From: a virus | Virus record (IMG/VR): IMGVR_UViG_3300035158_000483 | Span: 1-52,585 of that record | Strand: one strand, 5' to 3' | Length of the DNA: 52,585 nucleotides | Notes under the pieces: generated by a model | What the model was told of the DNA's origin: nothing | Seen by the model: the letters and a program-made list of their open reading frames with translations, nothing else | Database searches by the model: none | Translations under genes and position numbers: made by a program | Shown: positions 10,601-18,933 of the stretch, one piece after another | Layout of the letters: every line of letters begins with the position of its first letter | How positions within the stretch are numbered: the first letter of the stretch is position 1

Positions 10601-13600
10601 GCCGGGCAGTCTCGCAATCTCCCGCCTGCGCTTGACGATGCGCCCGGCCAGCTTAGAGCCGACTCCCTTGACCTGCTGTAGTTGCTCTGCGGTGGCCGTG
10701 TTCAGGAAGCCGAATCCTGTTGTGGTCAATTCGGGTTCAGGTGGAACGACGCTCTCGAAACGCTGTTGCATCAGATCGGCCTGCGCCGTCGCGGCCATCA
10801 TCGGGATGGCCGAGCCGAGCTCGCCCTCCATATAGGTCTTGGCCGTGGTCACGTACTGTTGCATCTCCTGGTTGTTCGATTCGCCAAACCGTGTTGCGCC
10901 CTTCTGTGCGTGACCGAGCCAGGTGGCCATCTGGTTGGCCATCTGCCGGTAACCTGGCGTGACCTCGCCTTTGTCCTGGGTGATGGCTTGAGAGGCTTCT
11001 AGGAACTGAGGCCCGTACATCTCCAAGCCCTCTACGGCGGTCTTGAACTTGCTCTTCGACACGCCGAAGGCCCACTCCATCGTGTCCTTTAGGTCCTGAC
11101 CGAGCTTGGCCATCCCTTGTGGCACTGAAGGCCCTTCGTCTGGAGGGCTGCCAGGGGGGCCACCTGGAGGAGGGGGTGGGGCGGCCGGTGGAGCACCGGT
11201 CGTCCTTCTTGGCGGTCCTTGGCTCCCTGCGCCTCCAGCAATCGGCTCTGAGGGAAGTGGAGCTTCGCCGCTCTCCATAAACGCCTGCACGCTGTCATAG
11301 CCCTTCTGCTTGGCCATCCGAGACAGCATCACGGTCCGCTGCATTGCCTGCTCACGCGGATCGCCCTGAGACCAGCCGCCGATGCTCCGCGACGTAACCT
11401 CGCCACCGGTGCCTGTGCCGCCCAGGCTGACGCTGGATCCGGACATCATCCTCTCGACGTCCTCTTCGGGCATACCCATCTGACCGAGTATCTCACCAAA
11501 CAACCCGGGTGCTGCGTCCATCCCGGCCTGTACGCGAGCGGCCAGGGGGTCTGCGTCAGCACGCTTGGACAGTGAGGATCGCCAAGCCTTCGCCCTGGAC
11601 CTGATCGTGTTGAAGAGCTTGCGTTGGTACGGGTCAAGGTTGGAGACTATTTCGTTGACGACGTCTTCCTGCCCGCGACCGAGGGCCATCGCTGTGGCCG
11701 TGAGACCGATCGGGGTCTCTGTCTCCCACTCGCCGGTCAACCGAGCGCGTTGACGCGCCAGCTTGGCACGCTCGAAGTCATCCTCTGCACTGCGCCAACG
11801 CTTGACCAGCTCCTCAGCCTCTCCCCAGTTCCGTCTCGGAAACCCTAGCTTTGCGACCAACTTGGGGCTCAAGTGCTTGGCACTCATCAGCGCCGGCATA
11901 AACGCCTCCTGGATGCCGGCAGGACCAGCGGAGACGTTCAAGTTTGAGAAGTCTCCCTGGCCACCTGGGCCGCCCAATAGCTTGTCGAAGTAGGACGCGC
12001 CGCCCTTGTGCAAGGAGAGCGAGTTCAGCATCCCGACGACCTTCTGCAGCTCAGGCGGCAACTCCTTCGGCGTCTGTGTCTGGCCGTGAATCACTCCGAA
12101 GAACTTCTCGGCCTCTTCTCCGAGGCCCATCGAGCGAGCTACGTGCTCCACGTCCTCAAGGGAGGCGTACGTCGGGCCGATGTACTGTCGGAGTTTGTTC
12201 GTCCAGGCCATCGCAGACCCAACTGTCTCGGCGTCGAGCTCGTGAAGATTGCGGGGGTCCATCGCGGCCCTCAGCTCCTCCAGGTTGCGGAACTTGTGTC
12301 CCCTCGACAGATCCTGGCGCTGCATCTCTTCGACGGCGGTCTGCGCTTGCTTTGCGACGAAGCCTTCTGTTGCCCAGGGGATACCAGGCTCCCCACCAGG
12401 CGTCTGCTGGCCAGGGAGCTTGAGCCGGCCTTCTGGATCGACCTCGCCCATCATCAGGTTCCAGAACAGGTCCTCGTCAAAGTCGCGCCCTAGGGCCTCG
12501 GCTAGCTTGGGGTTGATGACCAGACCAGTACCCTCAGATAGCTGCATCCCGCGCTCTTTGGCGACTTCGGGGTGGATGACGTTGAACATACGGCTCAGGG
12601 GCCAGTCACCAGGCATCGGCTGTCCCATCACGATGGAACCGAGCTTCATCCCTTGTTTCCAACGATGCTCGAACTTGTACTCCCTGGTGCCCTCGATGTG
12701 CCGCTGCGATGGGTCCATCCCGTAGGCTCGCATCACGCGCTCAACCGGTGCTGTGATCTCCGTAGAGGCCAACGCAGAGCTGGAAAGCGCGGGACCGCCG
12801 AACGCTTTGGGGATTGGCGTGCCCAGGGCGCGTCTGAGGAACTTGCGGCTTTCAGCGAGCTTGGACTGTGCGCCGAGCGCCCCCTGTAGGGCTTCCCTAC
12901 GGGCCTTAGAGCCGACTTTCTCGGATAGGCCGAGGAGAGCCTTGCCATAGAGCTGCCCGTACGCCGTGGCCTCTTCTGTGGACAGGGAGCCGGACGCCAT
13001 AAAGCGCAGAGCGTGCGCCGGCGCGGCCAGTACGCCTTCCTCAGTAAGCAGCGGCTTCTGTCCCCACTTGGTCTGTGCCGCCTGTTGCATCACCGCACGC
13101 GCAAGCACGGCCTCTGTAGGCTCCTCACCCTCTTCACCAAGGGACATAGCGCGACCAGCCGCGACAGCTTCCTGGACCGCCTTGGGGTCAGGGGCGATAG
13201 CGTTCTTGGGATACCCGTGCGGGCCTCCGGAGATCGACGCTTTGATGATACCGCTGTACGCCTGCTTGAGGTCGTAGCCTTGCTTGCGAATCTCGCTGAA
13301 GTATTCAGCTACGCCAGGATGCTCAGCGAAGCGTTCCTTGGCAACGCGCTCCAGGCGCTGGACCTCGCGGAAGGGTAGGTGGGCAGGCTCTCGGAGCGCC
13401 CAACCGCGCCGGTACATCTGGAAGAACTTCCCCTTGAGGAAGCCCATCGGCTTCTTGCTCTCCAACCGGTAGTAGCCCTCTCCGATCTCAGTGCGGTCGA
13501 ACGTGTCCTCTGGAAACTGCCAGAGCTGAGACTTGTGGACACTGGGGATCGTGACCGGCTTCTCCGTGTAGAGGCCGCCCTCGCTCTCGGGACGCAGCTT

Positions 13601-15451
13601 CTCCTCGACGAAGGCGTTGTAGAGAGGCTCGCTGACATCTTTCCACGTCTTCTGTTTCATCCCCTCCATCGTGAGATCGTCGTACCCGCGCCGGCGCAGC
13701 GTGGACAGCATCTCGTTAGGGTGTGCCATCCAGTAGGAGTAGGCCAACTGTGTCGGCTCCTTGATCTGCGTCATCCCATAGCCCTTCTCGCCGTGGAAGG
13801 CCGAGGGGCTGCCGACGCCGCTCATAAACTTGCTCCAGAACGTCTTTGAGGACAGTCGGGCCGTCTCAGGGGATGCTCCTTGCTCCATCACAGCACGGAG
13901 CACGCGCCGATCCTCATACTCACCCTTGCGCTCGTTGTAGTAGCGAGCGTTGACGACGCTGTAGTCCTTGAGCTTCGCCCAGTCCCAGTTGCGGCCAAGG
14001 CCGATTTTCAACGGAGCCGCGCCCTCGAAAAGCTCAAGCTTCCCACTGTCACCGGTCCACTCCGTCCCGCGCTTGACGACCTTGGGTTCCATCCCTTCGG
14101 GGAGGGGGATATCGTAGGTGTGGGCGCGCCGTACGGAGCCGATCCAGCCCTGCGGCTGCATCTCTATACCCTCTGGCAGCCACTCGCCCAGGGAGATCAT
14201 CTGGTTGGTGATGACGCCACGGTTCCGGCGCATTGCTGTGGAGCCGAGGCGCAGCGGGGACTGTGCGGTGATGTTCTCTCCCGTCTCGGAGTAGTAGTCG
14301 AACATCTTGTAGACGCCCTGGAGCTGCGTGCGCTTGGCGATCTTGATCAGCCTCGAACGGTCCGAAGGGTCGTAGGGGGAGAGAATACTCTCGCCCTTGT
14401 GAGGTCCTGCCCACAGATCGGTGTAGACGCGGCTCGGCCACAAGCGGGATGCGCCTTGGCGCGTTACGTATCCTTCCGGCCAGTCCTCGGGGTCCATCCC
14501 CTCGACTGAGCCCTCGATGCCCAGGTCAGGTCCTGTCAGGCCGGTGCGGTAGCGGATCTGCTTCGCTGCTGGCAGGTACTTCCAGTGACTAGGCCCCTTC
14601 ATCGTGGCCACCACGCCGAGGCCGCCCTCTACGGGCCGGTAGTCAACCGGGGGCATTCCGCCGAACTCAGCGCCCAGGTTCTCCTTGAGGTAGGATGCGG
14701 CCTGGCCGGCGTTGGCACCTGCGAGATTAGCGCCGGCGAGGCGCTGCGAAAGCTCCTGTCTGGTGAGGCCCCATCCCATAAACGCACCGAGCATCTGCTC
14801 GTAGCCCTGTGTCCCAGGCTGTGCGGAAGGGTCGTAGGGGACTTTGCGGTGGACGTGAGCGCCTACTCTAGCGTTAGGGTCTGCAGACCGGACATTCTGC
14901 CGGAAACCGCTCAGGATACCGCTCTGCCGCTCGGCCTCTGCCTGGACCTGCTCAGGCGTCAGACCTCTGACACGTATGGAGCTAGGGGGTACAACCGATC
15001 TGTTGCGCTTGAGGATACGTCCAGCTCGGGACAGATTACCGCGTTGCAGGAAAGCCGTCGGATCTTCGGTCTGATAGCTCTCCGTGGGCGTAGCGGCCGG
15101 TTGCTGCAACCTGGTGGACTGGCCTCTACCGCTGTACACGCCGACGTCCAGAAACGTGGCCCACCGATCGGCGGCAGTCTTCTGTCGCTCGTGCTCGCGC
15201 ATCAGGTCCCGCTCGCGCAAGTCGAGCTCCATATCCAGTTCAGTTTCCGAGACGGAAGACGATGGGGCTGTGGCACGATCTAACGCGGCCTCGAAGGCCG
15301 TGACGCTCTCGCCCTCTTCTGGCGCGAAGTGGTGTCGAGCGCCTTGCGTGCGATCGTACTCTATTCCCTCTGGATCGTCGGGGTCATCGCCTTGGAAATG
15401 ACGGCCCCTGGCGTTCCAGAGCCAGTCGTCTTTTGAGTAGTCTCTCGTCAT
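7631..15451 (-). CDS. Tape measure protein with an RNA-polymerase-like N-terminal region
   Basis: 2606 residues, the longest gene, placed after the two chaperone frames as expected for a tape measure; its ATG overlaps the chaperone-extension TGA. Visible parts: an N-terminal region of about 1400 residues; a Pro/Gly-rich linker at about 1410-1450; a helix-hairpin-helix-like segment (KGVGSKLAGRIVKRR ... VHGIGQTSL) at about 1590-1655; hydrophobic segments near 1790-1990; a long charged coiled coil at about 2330-2565. Residues 943-994 contain GQPMPGDWPL followed by INPKLAEALGRDFDED, with Asp at 990, 992 and 994. This matches the NPxxxPGD...DxDGD pattern of two-barrel RNA polymerases. The tape-measure call is firm; the polymerase-like region is inference. 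Confidence 0.9.
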   Translation of the reverse strand: MTRDYSKDDWLWNARGRHFQGDDPDDPEGIEYDRTQGARHHFAPEEGESVTAFEAALDRATAPSSSVSETELDMELDLRERDLMREHERQKTAADRWATFLDVGVYSGRGQSTRLQQPAATPTESYQTEDPTAFLQRGNLSRAGRILKRNRSVVPPSSIRVRGLTPEQVQAEAERQSGILSGFRQNVRSADPNARVGAHVHRKVPYDPSAQPGTQGYEQMLGAFMGWGLTRQELSQRLAGANLAGANAGQAASYLKENLGAEFGGMPPVDYRPVEGGLGVVATMKGPSHWKYLPAAKQIRYRTGLTGPDLGIEGSVEGMDPEDWPEGYVTRQGASRLWPSRVYTDLWAGPHKGESILSPYDPSDRSRLIKIAKRTQLQGVYKMFDYYSETGENITAQSPLRLGSTAMRRNRGVITNQMISLGEWLPEGIEMQPQGWIGSVRRAHTYDIPLPEGMEPKVVKRGTEWTGDSGKLELFEGAAPLKIGLGRNWDWAKLKDYSVVNARYYNERKGEYEDRRVLRAVMEQGASPETARLSSKTFWSKFMSGVGSPSAFHGEKGYGMTQIKEPTQLAYSYWMAHPNEMLSTLRRRGYDDLTMEGMKQKTWKDVSEPLYNAFVEEKLRPESEGGLYTEKPVTIPSVHKSQLWQFPEDTFDRTEIGEGYYRLESKKPMGFLKGKFFQMYRRGWALREPAHLPFREVQRLERVAKERFAEHPGVAEYFSEIRKQGYDLKQAYSGIIKASISGGPHGYPKNAIAPDPKAVQEAVAAGRAMSLGEEGEEPTEAVLARAVMQQAAQTKWGQKPLLTEEGVLAAPAHALRFMASGSLSTEEATAYGQLYGKALLGLSEKVGSKARREALQGALGAQSKLAESRKFLRRALGTPIPKAFGGPALSSSALASTEITAPVERVMRAYGMDPSQRHIEGTREYKFEHRWKQGMKLGSIVMGQPMPGDWPLSRMFNVIHPEVAKERGMQLSEGTGLVINPKLAEALGRDFDEDLFWNLMMGEVDPEGRLKLPGQQTPGGEPGIPWATEGFVAKQAQTAVEEMQRQDLSRGHKFRNLEELRAAMDPRNLHELDAETVGSAMAWTNKLRQYIGPTYASLEDVEHVARSMGLGEEAEKFFGVIHGQTQTPKELPPELQKVVGMLNSLSLHKGGASYFDKLLGGPGGQGDFSNLNVSAGPAGIQEAFMPALMSAKHLSPKLVAKLGFPRRNWGEAEELVKRWRSAEDDFERAKLARQRARLTGEWETETPIGLTATAMALGRGQEDVVNEIVSNLDPYQRKLFNTIRSRAKAWRSSLSKRADADPLAARVQAGMDAAPGLFGEILGQMGMPEEDVERMMSGSSVSLGGTGTGGEVTSRSIGGWSQGDPREQAMQRTVMLSRMAKQKGYDSVQAFMESGEAPLPSEPIAGGAGSQGPPRRTTGAPPAAPPPPPGGPPGSPPDEGPSVPQGMAKLGQDLKDTMEWAFGVSKSKFKTAVEGLEMYGPQFLEASQAITQDKGEVTPGYRQMANQMATWLGHAQKGATRFGESNNQEMQQYVTTAKTYMEGELGSAIPMMAATAQADLMQQRFESVVPPEPELTTTGFGFLNTATAEQLQQVKGVGSKLAGRIVKRRREIARLPGASGFATKKGVTSVHGIGQTSLAQMIPAIEEAGVGVAEDGVVDNTKLLNKRMRTLADHLEDWGKQVGPAVKNTQELSDAQKQWTERLAREVQSVTGSALEQAQETGDVGLATAAMRLKGSDAYRQMIQASEDDWARSLEGAAPSGGIGEWFKTSFFGAEGPMKGVDRVMGQLTSGWRLMMMRRLWGMTGGVAMGNIPVAAESAQTMMGAAAATMPVSAAPVSGIGMGLMEAQAQKKAGQVAMGRAAYRAYGDIQQFLTTQTGGAAAGVGLPALGTGAVAGTLATMLGGSFTGVGLPVALAAGGYGLYSYIKSMRGDQEQMALNLAQGKRGVATEKYYRQPQVAGTREDRGWFYNLTHMSATAGGMGGIGGAIMADVPTEVGRGTPNDPRVAMMQDPNVLGLTPEGTRLYYKGRRLKAGRFQGMTAAERAASIQYAAKTYRPEGVTAERAAEMIGEYYEMTPGAVGQMTPREILESDVIQSGAITGRGPRWWSQQAGQMGYLGTDWQKAYSQMKGLEMAEVNRRMEIAGRWGAATRLGVGRTEIFEAAASGGLPVVSGTALNNAIGMIGQIAPTPGFGGMSISSWGSALRATQQRLTQARANGNYVGGWGMNTLWGLQDAMTAENTRYSQAQAGLQMERIAAQRRYLWGGGTPTAPGPDSLWGLQDVSRRFNYVQQMGGISPISGRAYTGAFNFSAQQANMSLAHTMASAGLSLRHTLESTGLSRRMYMARWGFQQEDMEDKFEDLERQRERAATVYGWKMQDWHQQFGRSAIEFGWRMEDYDENIRRATGYQRERLMRQRERDVVRRKWETTDLQEEKDRMEQRREWEEEDFERKKENLEELKERNQKLHELRLEQFDMREEHAKESHALRVSQAQESHALRMKQLEERKAAYQEEYEHQQKITTLQREHQAEQLEFQERQAGLSAAHAEAMRELQERYTNIQRSIATMATDFNNEIIDGLVELLQEAGAILDNYNTPSGLPPREGGLPY

Positions 15452-15780
15452 TCTCGGACCTCGGCAAGCTGATTAGTTGCCTGCAAACTCTCGAATCTGT
15501 TGGCTCCCTCTTCCGCCGCCCACACGTCCTGCATATAACCTGCTGGCTGATCAATCCAGCCACCTTCTCGTGGAAGCCCCCACTTCTCGCACTTCTTGAG
15601 CTCCCGATACGCCGGCGGCACGTCCGGCAGGTTGGGTTCTACGTAGATCGTCCTGTGCTGCTGTGCGTCGAAATGCTCCTGAATGGCCGTAAGGTAGTTG
15701 AAAACCTCGTCCGCAATCGCTGCTCTACGGCCTTCAGGCGTCACCCATACCTCGTCTGTGTCGGGGTCTCTAATAACCCC
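15448..15780 (-). CDS. Tail assembly chaperone, frameshift extension (gpT-like)
   Basis: The frame is open from before the stop of the shorter chaperone to a TGA overlapping the tape measure ATG. It has no good start of its own (first in-frame GTG at 15744, no ribosome site). Read as an extension it begins VIRDPDTDEVWVTPEGRRAAIADEV after the shift and adds about 110 residues. A gene in this place, in another frame and lacking a start, is the standard gpG/gpGT layout. The frame is +1 (equivalently -2) relative to the first gene, not the usual -1. Confidence 0.7.
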   Translation of the reverse strand, partial: GVIRDPDTDEVWVTPEGRRAAIADEVFNYLTAIQEHFDAQQHRTIYVEPNLPDVPPAYRELKKCEKWGLPREGGWIDQPAGYMQDVWAAEEGANRFESLQATNQLAEVRE

Positions 15781-16174
15781 GAAACGGATACTGCCAGTCC
15801 GGATTGACTTCGCGGACTAGCATCACCCATTCCTTGATCAGTGAGTCGGGCGGGTTGATCTCTTGAATGCGACTCTTGAACTCCTCGAGGGGCACGTCGT
15901 CCTTCTCGAACAACGGCTGGCCCCCAACGGTCAGGTTCGTCCCTGCGAACGTCAGGGCGATCTCCTCCAACCAGAGCGTGCGGTTGTTCAGTGTGGTATC
16001 AATGCGCAGCGTCCCATCCGGCTCGTACGCCTCGGAGCGTGCTTTGAGGAGCTCGGCTCGGTGGGCGTTCTCGACAAATCCGGCCGGCTCGATGCGTACC
16101 CAGGTGTCACCGTCTTCGTCCCACTGTTCCAGGTACTTGGTCTGAGGCTCTACCGGCTGAATATCTCTAGGCAT
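15770..16174 (-). CDS. Tail assembly chaperone (gpG-like)
   Basis: 134 residues with AAGGAG ahead of the ATG. Acidic, no membrane segment, ends ...PDWQYPFRGY at a TAG. Sits between the tail tube gene and the tape measure. The protein and its frameshifted longer form are expected to coat the tape measure during tail assembly. Assignment rests on size, order and the overlapping second frame. Confidence 0.7.
   Translation of the reverse strand: MPRDIQPVEPQTKYLEQWDEDGDTWVRIEPAGFVENAHRAELLKARSEAYEPDGTLRIDTTLNNRTLWLEEIALTFAGTNLTVGGQPLFEKDDVPLEEFKSRIQEINPPDSLIKEWVMLVREVNPDWQYPFRGY
15772..15786 (-). promoter_or_regulatory. Candidate programmed frameshift site, GGGGTTA
   Basis: On the minus strand the last codons of the chaperone read TTT CGG GGT TAT TAG. 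A -2 slip of the Gly codon GGT onto GGG, or a +1 shift, moves ribosomes into the extension frame just before the stop. Phage Mu is known to use a -2 shift at a GGGG-containing heptamer in the same pair of genes. Direction and exact slip base cannot be fixed from sequence alone. Confidence 0.5.
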
Positions 16175-16193
16175 CGTGTTCTCCTTGTGATAT

Positions 16194-16217
16194 GAGGGGA
16201 GGCGAGTCCCTCCCCTC
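16194..16217 (-). terminator. GC-rich hairpin after the tail tube gene
   Basis: Nine-base stem GAGGGGAGG / CCTCCCCTC with a six-base loop, just downstream of the tail tube stop and upstream of the chaperone ribosome site. No U-run follows, so it may be a processing, stability or partial termination element that sets tube-to-chaperone ratios. Confidence 0.5.
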
Positions 16218-16231
16218 TAACTCGCGTCAGG

Positions 16232-17299
16232 CTACGGGGTCGGCCAGGCGTATGATTCTTGATCGTTGACGACCGTGATCTGGAACGGGTCCCCGCTCGC
16301 TGGCTCCTTCAGCACGCCGACCATCGGACAGTAGAGGATGCTGTTGCCCTGCAGTCGGAGCTGCCCGTCTACGCTCCAGTCAACTTCGGGGGCCGTGATC
16401 TCAATGCTGTAAGGCGTGCTCGTACCCGAGATGTTGTTGGGCGATTCCAGCTTCGCCGCGACGTTGGTGGAGTACACCGAAGGCGTCCACTCCGTGCCGT
16501 CAACGGCGCCGGTGTAGACCTGTTGCCACAGATCGGGATCGGCCCACTTGTAGATGAATCGGAACGCGAGATCGCGCTCGATGGCGACGAGATCGTCGGG
16601 GTGGTAGCTCCCAATGACCATCTCGTCCTGTAGCCGCGCAGCACTCAGCTGATTCATCAGCGTGATCTCAACCGACCTCGCTTCCAGCGCTTCAGCCGAA
16701 AAGTCAGGCAGCTTGAAGTAGCCGCTGTTACCGGTCGGGATGCTCTGCGTGTCCTCGAAGGTGTTCTCGTAGGTCCACCCGGATGGGTTTTCCTCGAACG
16801 AAGGCTCGCGGCCCAACACGCCGACCTGACACGTCAGCGGTGCCATAGCCGCCATCGAAAAGACAGCTTGGGCCACCTTGCAGTCCTGCAGAATCTCCCC
16901 AATCGAGTCGCTGGCCGTAGCCCCAGGGATGAACTTGTGCATCGTCAGCCAGGGCAGGTAGGCGTGATCCGTGGACTTAGGCCGGAAGATATGCGTGTGA
17001 CAGCCAGCTTCCGGCGTGTCGCTGGCGGTCGATACGTCGCCGGTCATCGCGTACAGGAGCCAGCCGAAGACGTTCTTGATCCTGGGCTGGATCGTCGCTG
17101 TGCCGCCCACAAGCGAAGCGGTCTTGCGCTGACCGACATTGAACACGCTCCCACCAACCTCCGGTGCCCACCTCTCGGCTTGCTCAATCGCACCCAGGTT
17201 GATGTCGAGCGTCTTGTGTCGATAGAACGTGGTGGCCAGGGACTTCTTTGCAGTCTGTCCCCCATAGGCCAGCACGCCGTTTCTGGAAGAAACACTCAT
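16232..17299 (-). CDS. Major tail tube protein
   Basis: 355 residues; AAAGGAG lies nine bases before the ATG. Beta-rich with a conserved-looking block GCHTHIFRP...LPWLTMHKFIP and a C-terminal Ig-like or beta-sandwich stretch. Lies directly upstream of the chaperone pair and tape measure, the standard position for the tube protein. A strong ribosome site and the hairpin at its 3' end fit a highly expressed structural protein. A glycosyltransferase gene lies immediately upstream, so this protein is a possible glycosylation target (inference). Confidence 0.75.
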   Translation of the reverse strand: MSVSSRNGVLAYGGQTAKKSLATTFYRHKTLDINLGAIEQAERWAPEVGGSVFNVGQRKTASLVGGTATIQPRIKNVFGWLLYAMTGDVSTASDTPEAGCHTHIFRPKSTDHAYLPWLTMHKFIPGATASDSIGEILQDCKVAQAVFSMAAMAPLTCQVGVLGREPSFEENPSGWTYENTFEDTQSIPTGNSGYFKLPDFSAEALEARSVEITLMNQLSAARLQDEMVIGSYHPDDLVAIERDLAFRFIYKWADPDLWQQVYTGAVDGTEWTPSVYSTNVAAKLESPNNISGTSTPYSIEITAPEVDWSVDGQLRLQGNSILYCPMVGVLKEPASGDPFQITVVNDQESYAWPTP

Positions 17300-17312
17300 C
17301 TGAGACTCTCCT

Positions 17313-18377
17313 TTAGGTTAAGGCGCAGTAGGCGTCTAGCCATTTGCGCCAGTGTTTTTCAGTTGCTCGGTGTTCGATAACCCACTCGTGACCCTGCTTT
17401 TGAAGACGTCGACGCAAGCGCCAGTCCTCGATCAACTTGGCGATCTGTGCGTACCACTCGTCGCTGTCGTAGTGGTCCCTGACGAAAAGGGCGTTGTGAC
17501 GGTTGTTGCACACACGGCGATACACCTTGCAGTTCGTGACGACAGGCACCGCACCTCCGAAGCTTCCGTCACGGAGAGGCCGCTTTGAGGCCATATACTC
17601 CAAAGCCTTGATGCCAGACTTGCTCTTGTTGAAGCGATCATCCGGCTCCAAGGGGGCTAGGCCGATGTCGATCTGGCGGATCAAGGCGGGGTAGCTCTGG
17701 AAAGGCACTTTGGCACCGATCGTCAGGCGGGGCAGCTCCTTGAGATAGTCCGGCACGAAGCCGCCTATGAAGAAGCGCACGTTGGGATGGTCCTCTGCGA
17801 TCTTCCGCAGGGCAGGTCCGACTGGTCGCCAGTCGTCTGCGTGAGTATCTGTGCCGACAATCCCTACGGTGAGCGCGTCGTCCACACGGTGCTCGTCTGG
17901 AGCGAAGGGCTCCCACATCTCCGGTACAATCGTGTTGGGCAGGACAAAGACCTGCTCGTTGTACCGCTCCATCACATCGCGCAGGTAAGGCGTAGAGGCG
18001 GTGCCAGCCGTGCAACGCTCCAGCACGCTGGTCGCTATCCCCTCGCCGGTGACCTCTCTGTGCGAGTTGGTATAGTCGTCATCCCACTCACACACGACAG
18101 CCTTGCCGGCTTTCTGGAGCGTCGCGATGAACGTCTCGGCCTCGCGCTCGTGGCCAAGAGGGGCGATAACCCTGGCCAGCACGAAAACGTCATACGTGGC
18201 TGGGTCTAGGTGCCCCATCTGCGTGGCCCTGAATGCCCGATCAATCGGCATCCAATCAGCCTGATAGCCGTGCTCGCTCAGCTTCCGATACGGAAAGATG
18301 ATGCGATAGGCATCGCAGGCCGTTGGCCCGTTCTTGCGCTCGCCAGCGAACAGCCCCAGCACTCTAGGCTTCGTCAC
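17313..18377 (-). CDS. GT-B type glycosyltransferase
   Basis: 354 residues, GTG start (GGGAGG nine bases upstream), overlapping the 3' end of the preceding gene by 14 bases. Rossmann-like halves are visible. The C-terminal donor-site region DIGLAPLEPDD...KSKSGIKALEYMA is typical of GT-B enzymes that transfer sugars from nucleotide-sugars. It sits inside the head-tail module between connector and tail tube genes, suggesting glycosylation of a virion protein or of the host surface. Substrate unknown. Family confident, role inferred. Confidence 0.75.
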   Translation of the reverse strand: MTKPRVLGLFAGERKNGPTACDAYRIIFPYRKLSEHGYQADWMPIDRAFRATQMGHLDPATYDVFVLARVIAPLGHEREAETFIATLQKAGKAVVCEWDDDYTNSHREVTGEGIATSVLERCTAGTASTPYLRDVMERYNEQVFVLPNTIVPEMWEPFAPDEHRVDDALTVGIVGTDTHADDWRPVGPALRKIAEDHPNVRFFIGGFVPDYLKELPRLTIGAKVPFQSYPALIRQIDIGLAPLEPDDRFNKSKSGIKALEYMASKRPLRDGSFGGAVPVVTNCKVYRRVCNNRHNALFVRDHYDSDEWYAQIAKLIEDWRLRRRLQKQGHEWVIEHRATEKHWRKWLDAYCALT

Positions 18378-18933
18378 AGGTCAGTACCTCCCACTTGATC
18401 CAGCCTTGCCAAATCCAGCTACTAGGCGGTCCGCCACCCTCGACCATATACCCCTCGACAGGCCGCACGATCCCTGCCACACTCTCGCCGAATGAATCGC
18501 GGCAGGTGAGGGCGGTAGGGGACTGGAAGATCGCGTCCTCGACGCGTCTCCGGAACAAGTTGGCGTGCTCACGCGCCTCTTGTCTGGTCAGGTCCAGCGT
18601 TGTGAAGAAGCAACGGAGCTGCGCTGAGCCTCGACGCCACCAATACTGACTGCCGCCGATCTCTGCTGCCCCACCGATGTAGGGCGCGCCTCGCTGCGCC
18701 TCAGTGGTGTGCTGGCGCTCGTCGGCCAGTTCGTGAGGCCATTGCTCGCGCTTGGGCGGGAAGTTGGGGTGCAGCGTGACAGAGTTGATCGGGTCCTGCG
18801 GATCGGACTGCAAGCGGCCAGCACGTATGAGGCCAGCTCGCGAGAGGTCGTCCTCTGGCACGCTGTCCCTGCACTGAGACGTGATATCCGCGACCAGCGC
18901 GTCGATCACCACATCTACGATATCGGTAGTCAT
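18364..18933 (-). CDS. Head-tail connector / neck protein
   Basis: 189 residues; ATG overlaps the previous stop (TAATG). The first half has a helix followed by mixed beta sequence (LTRQEAREHANLFRRRVEDAIFQ is a clear amphipathic helix). Size and order (after adaptor, before tail tube) match head-closure or tail-terminator proteins. No enzymatic motif. Assigned by position only. Confidence 0.5.
   Translation of the reverse strand: MTTDIVDVVIDALVADITSQCRDSVPEDDLSRAGLIRAGRLQSDPQDPINSVTLHPNFPPKREQWPHELADERQHTTEAQRGAPYIGGAAEIGGSQYWWRRGSAQLRCFFTTLDLTRQEAREHANLFRRRVEDAIFQSPTALTCRDSFGESVAGIVRPVEGYMVEGGGPPSSWIWQGWIKWEVLTCDEA

Noticed and set aside
14585-15283. Plus-strand open frame of 232 codons opposite the tape measure
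   Set aside because: Mirror of the well-supported tape measure; no promoter or ribosome site.
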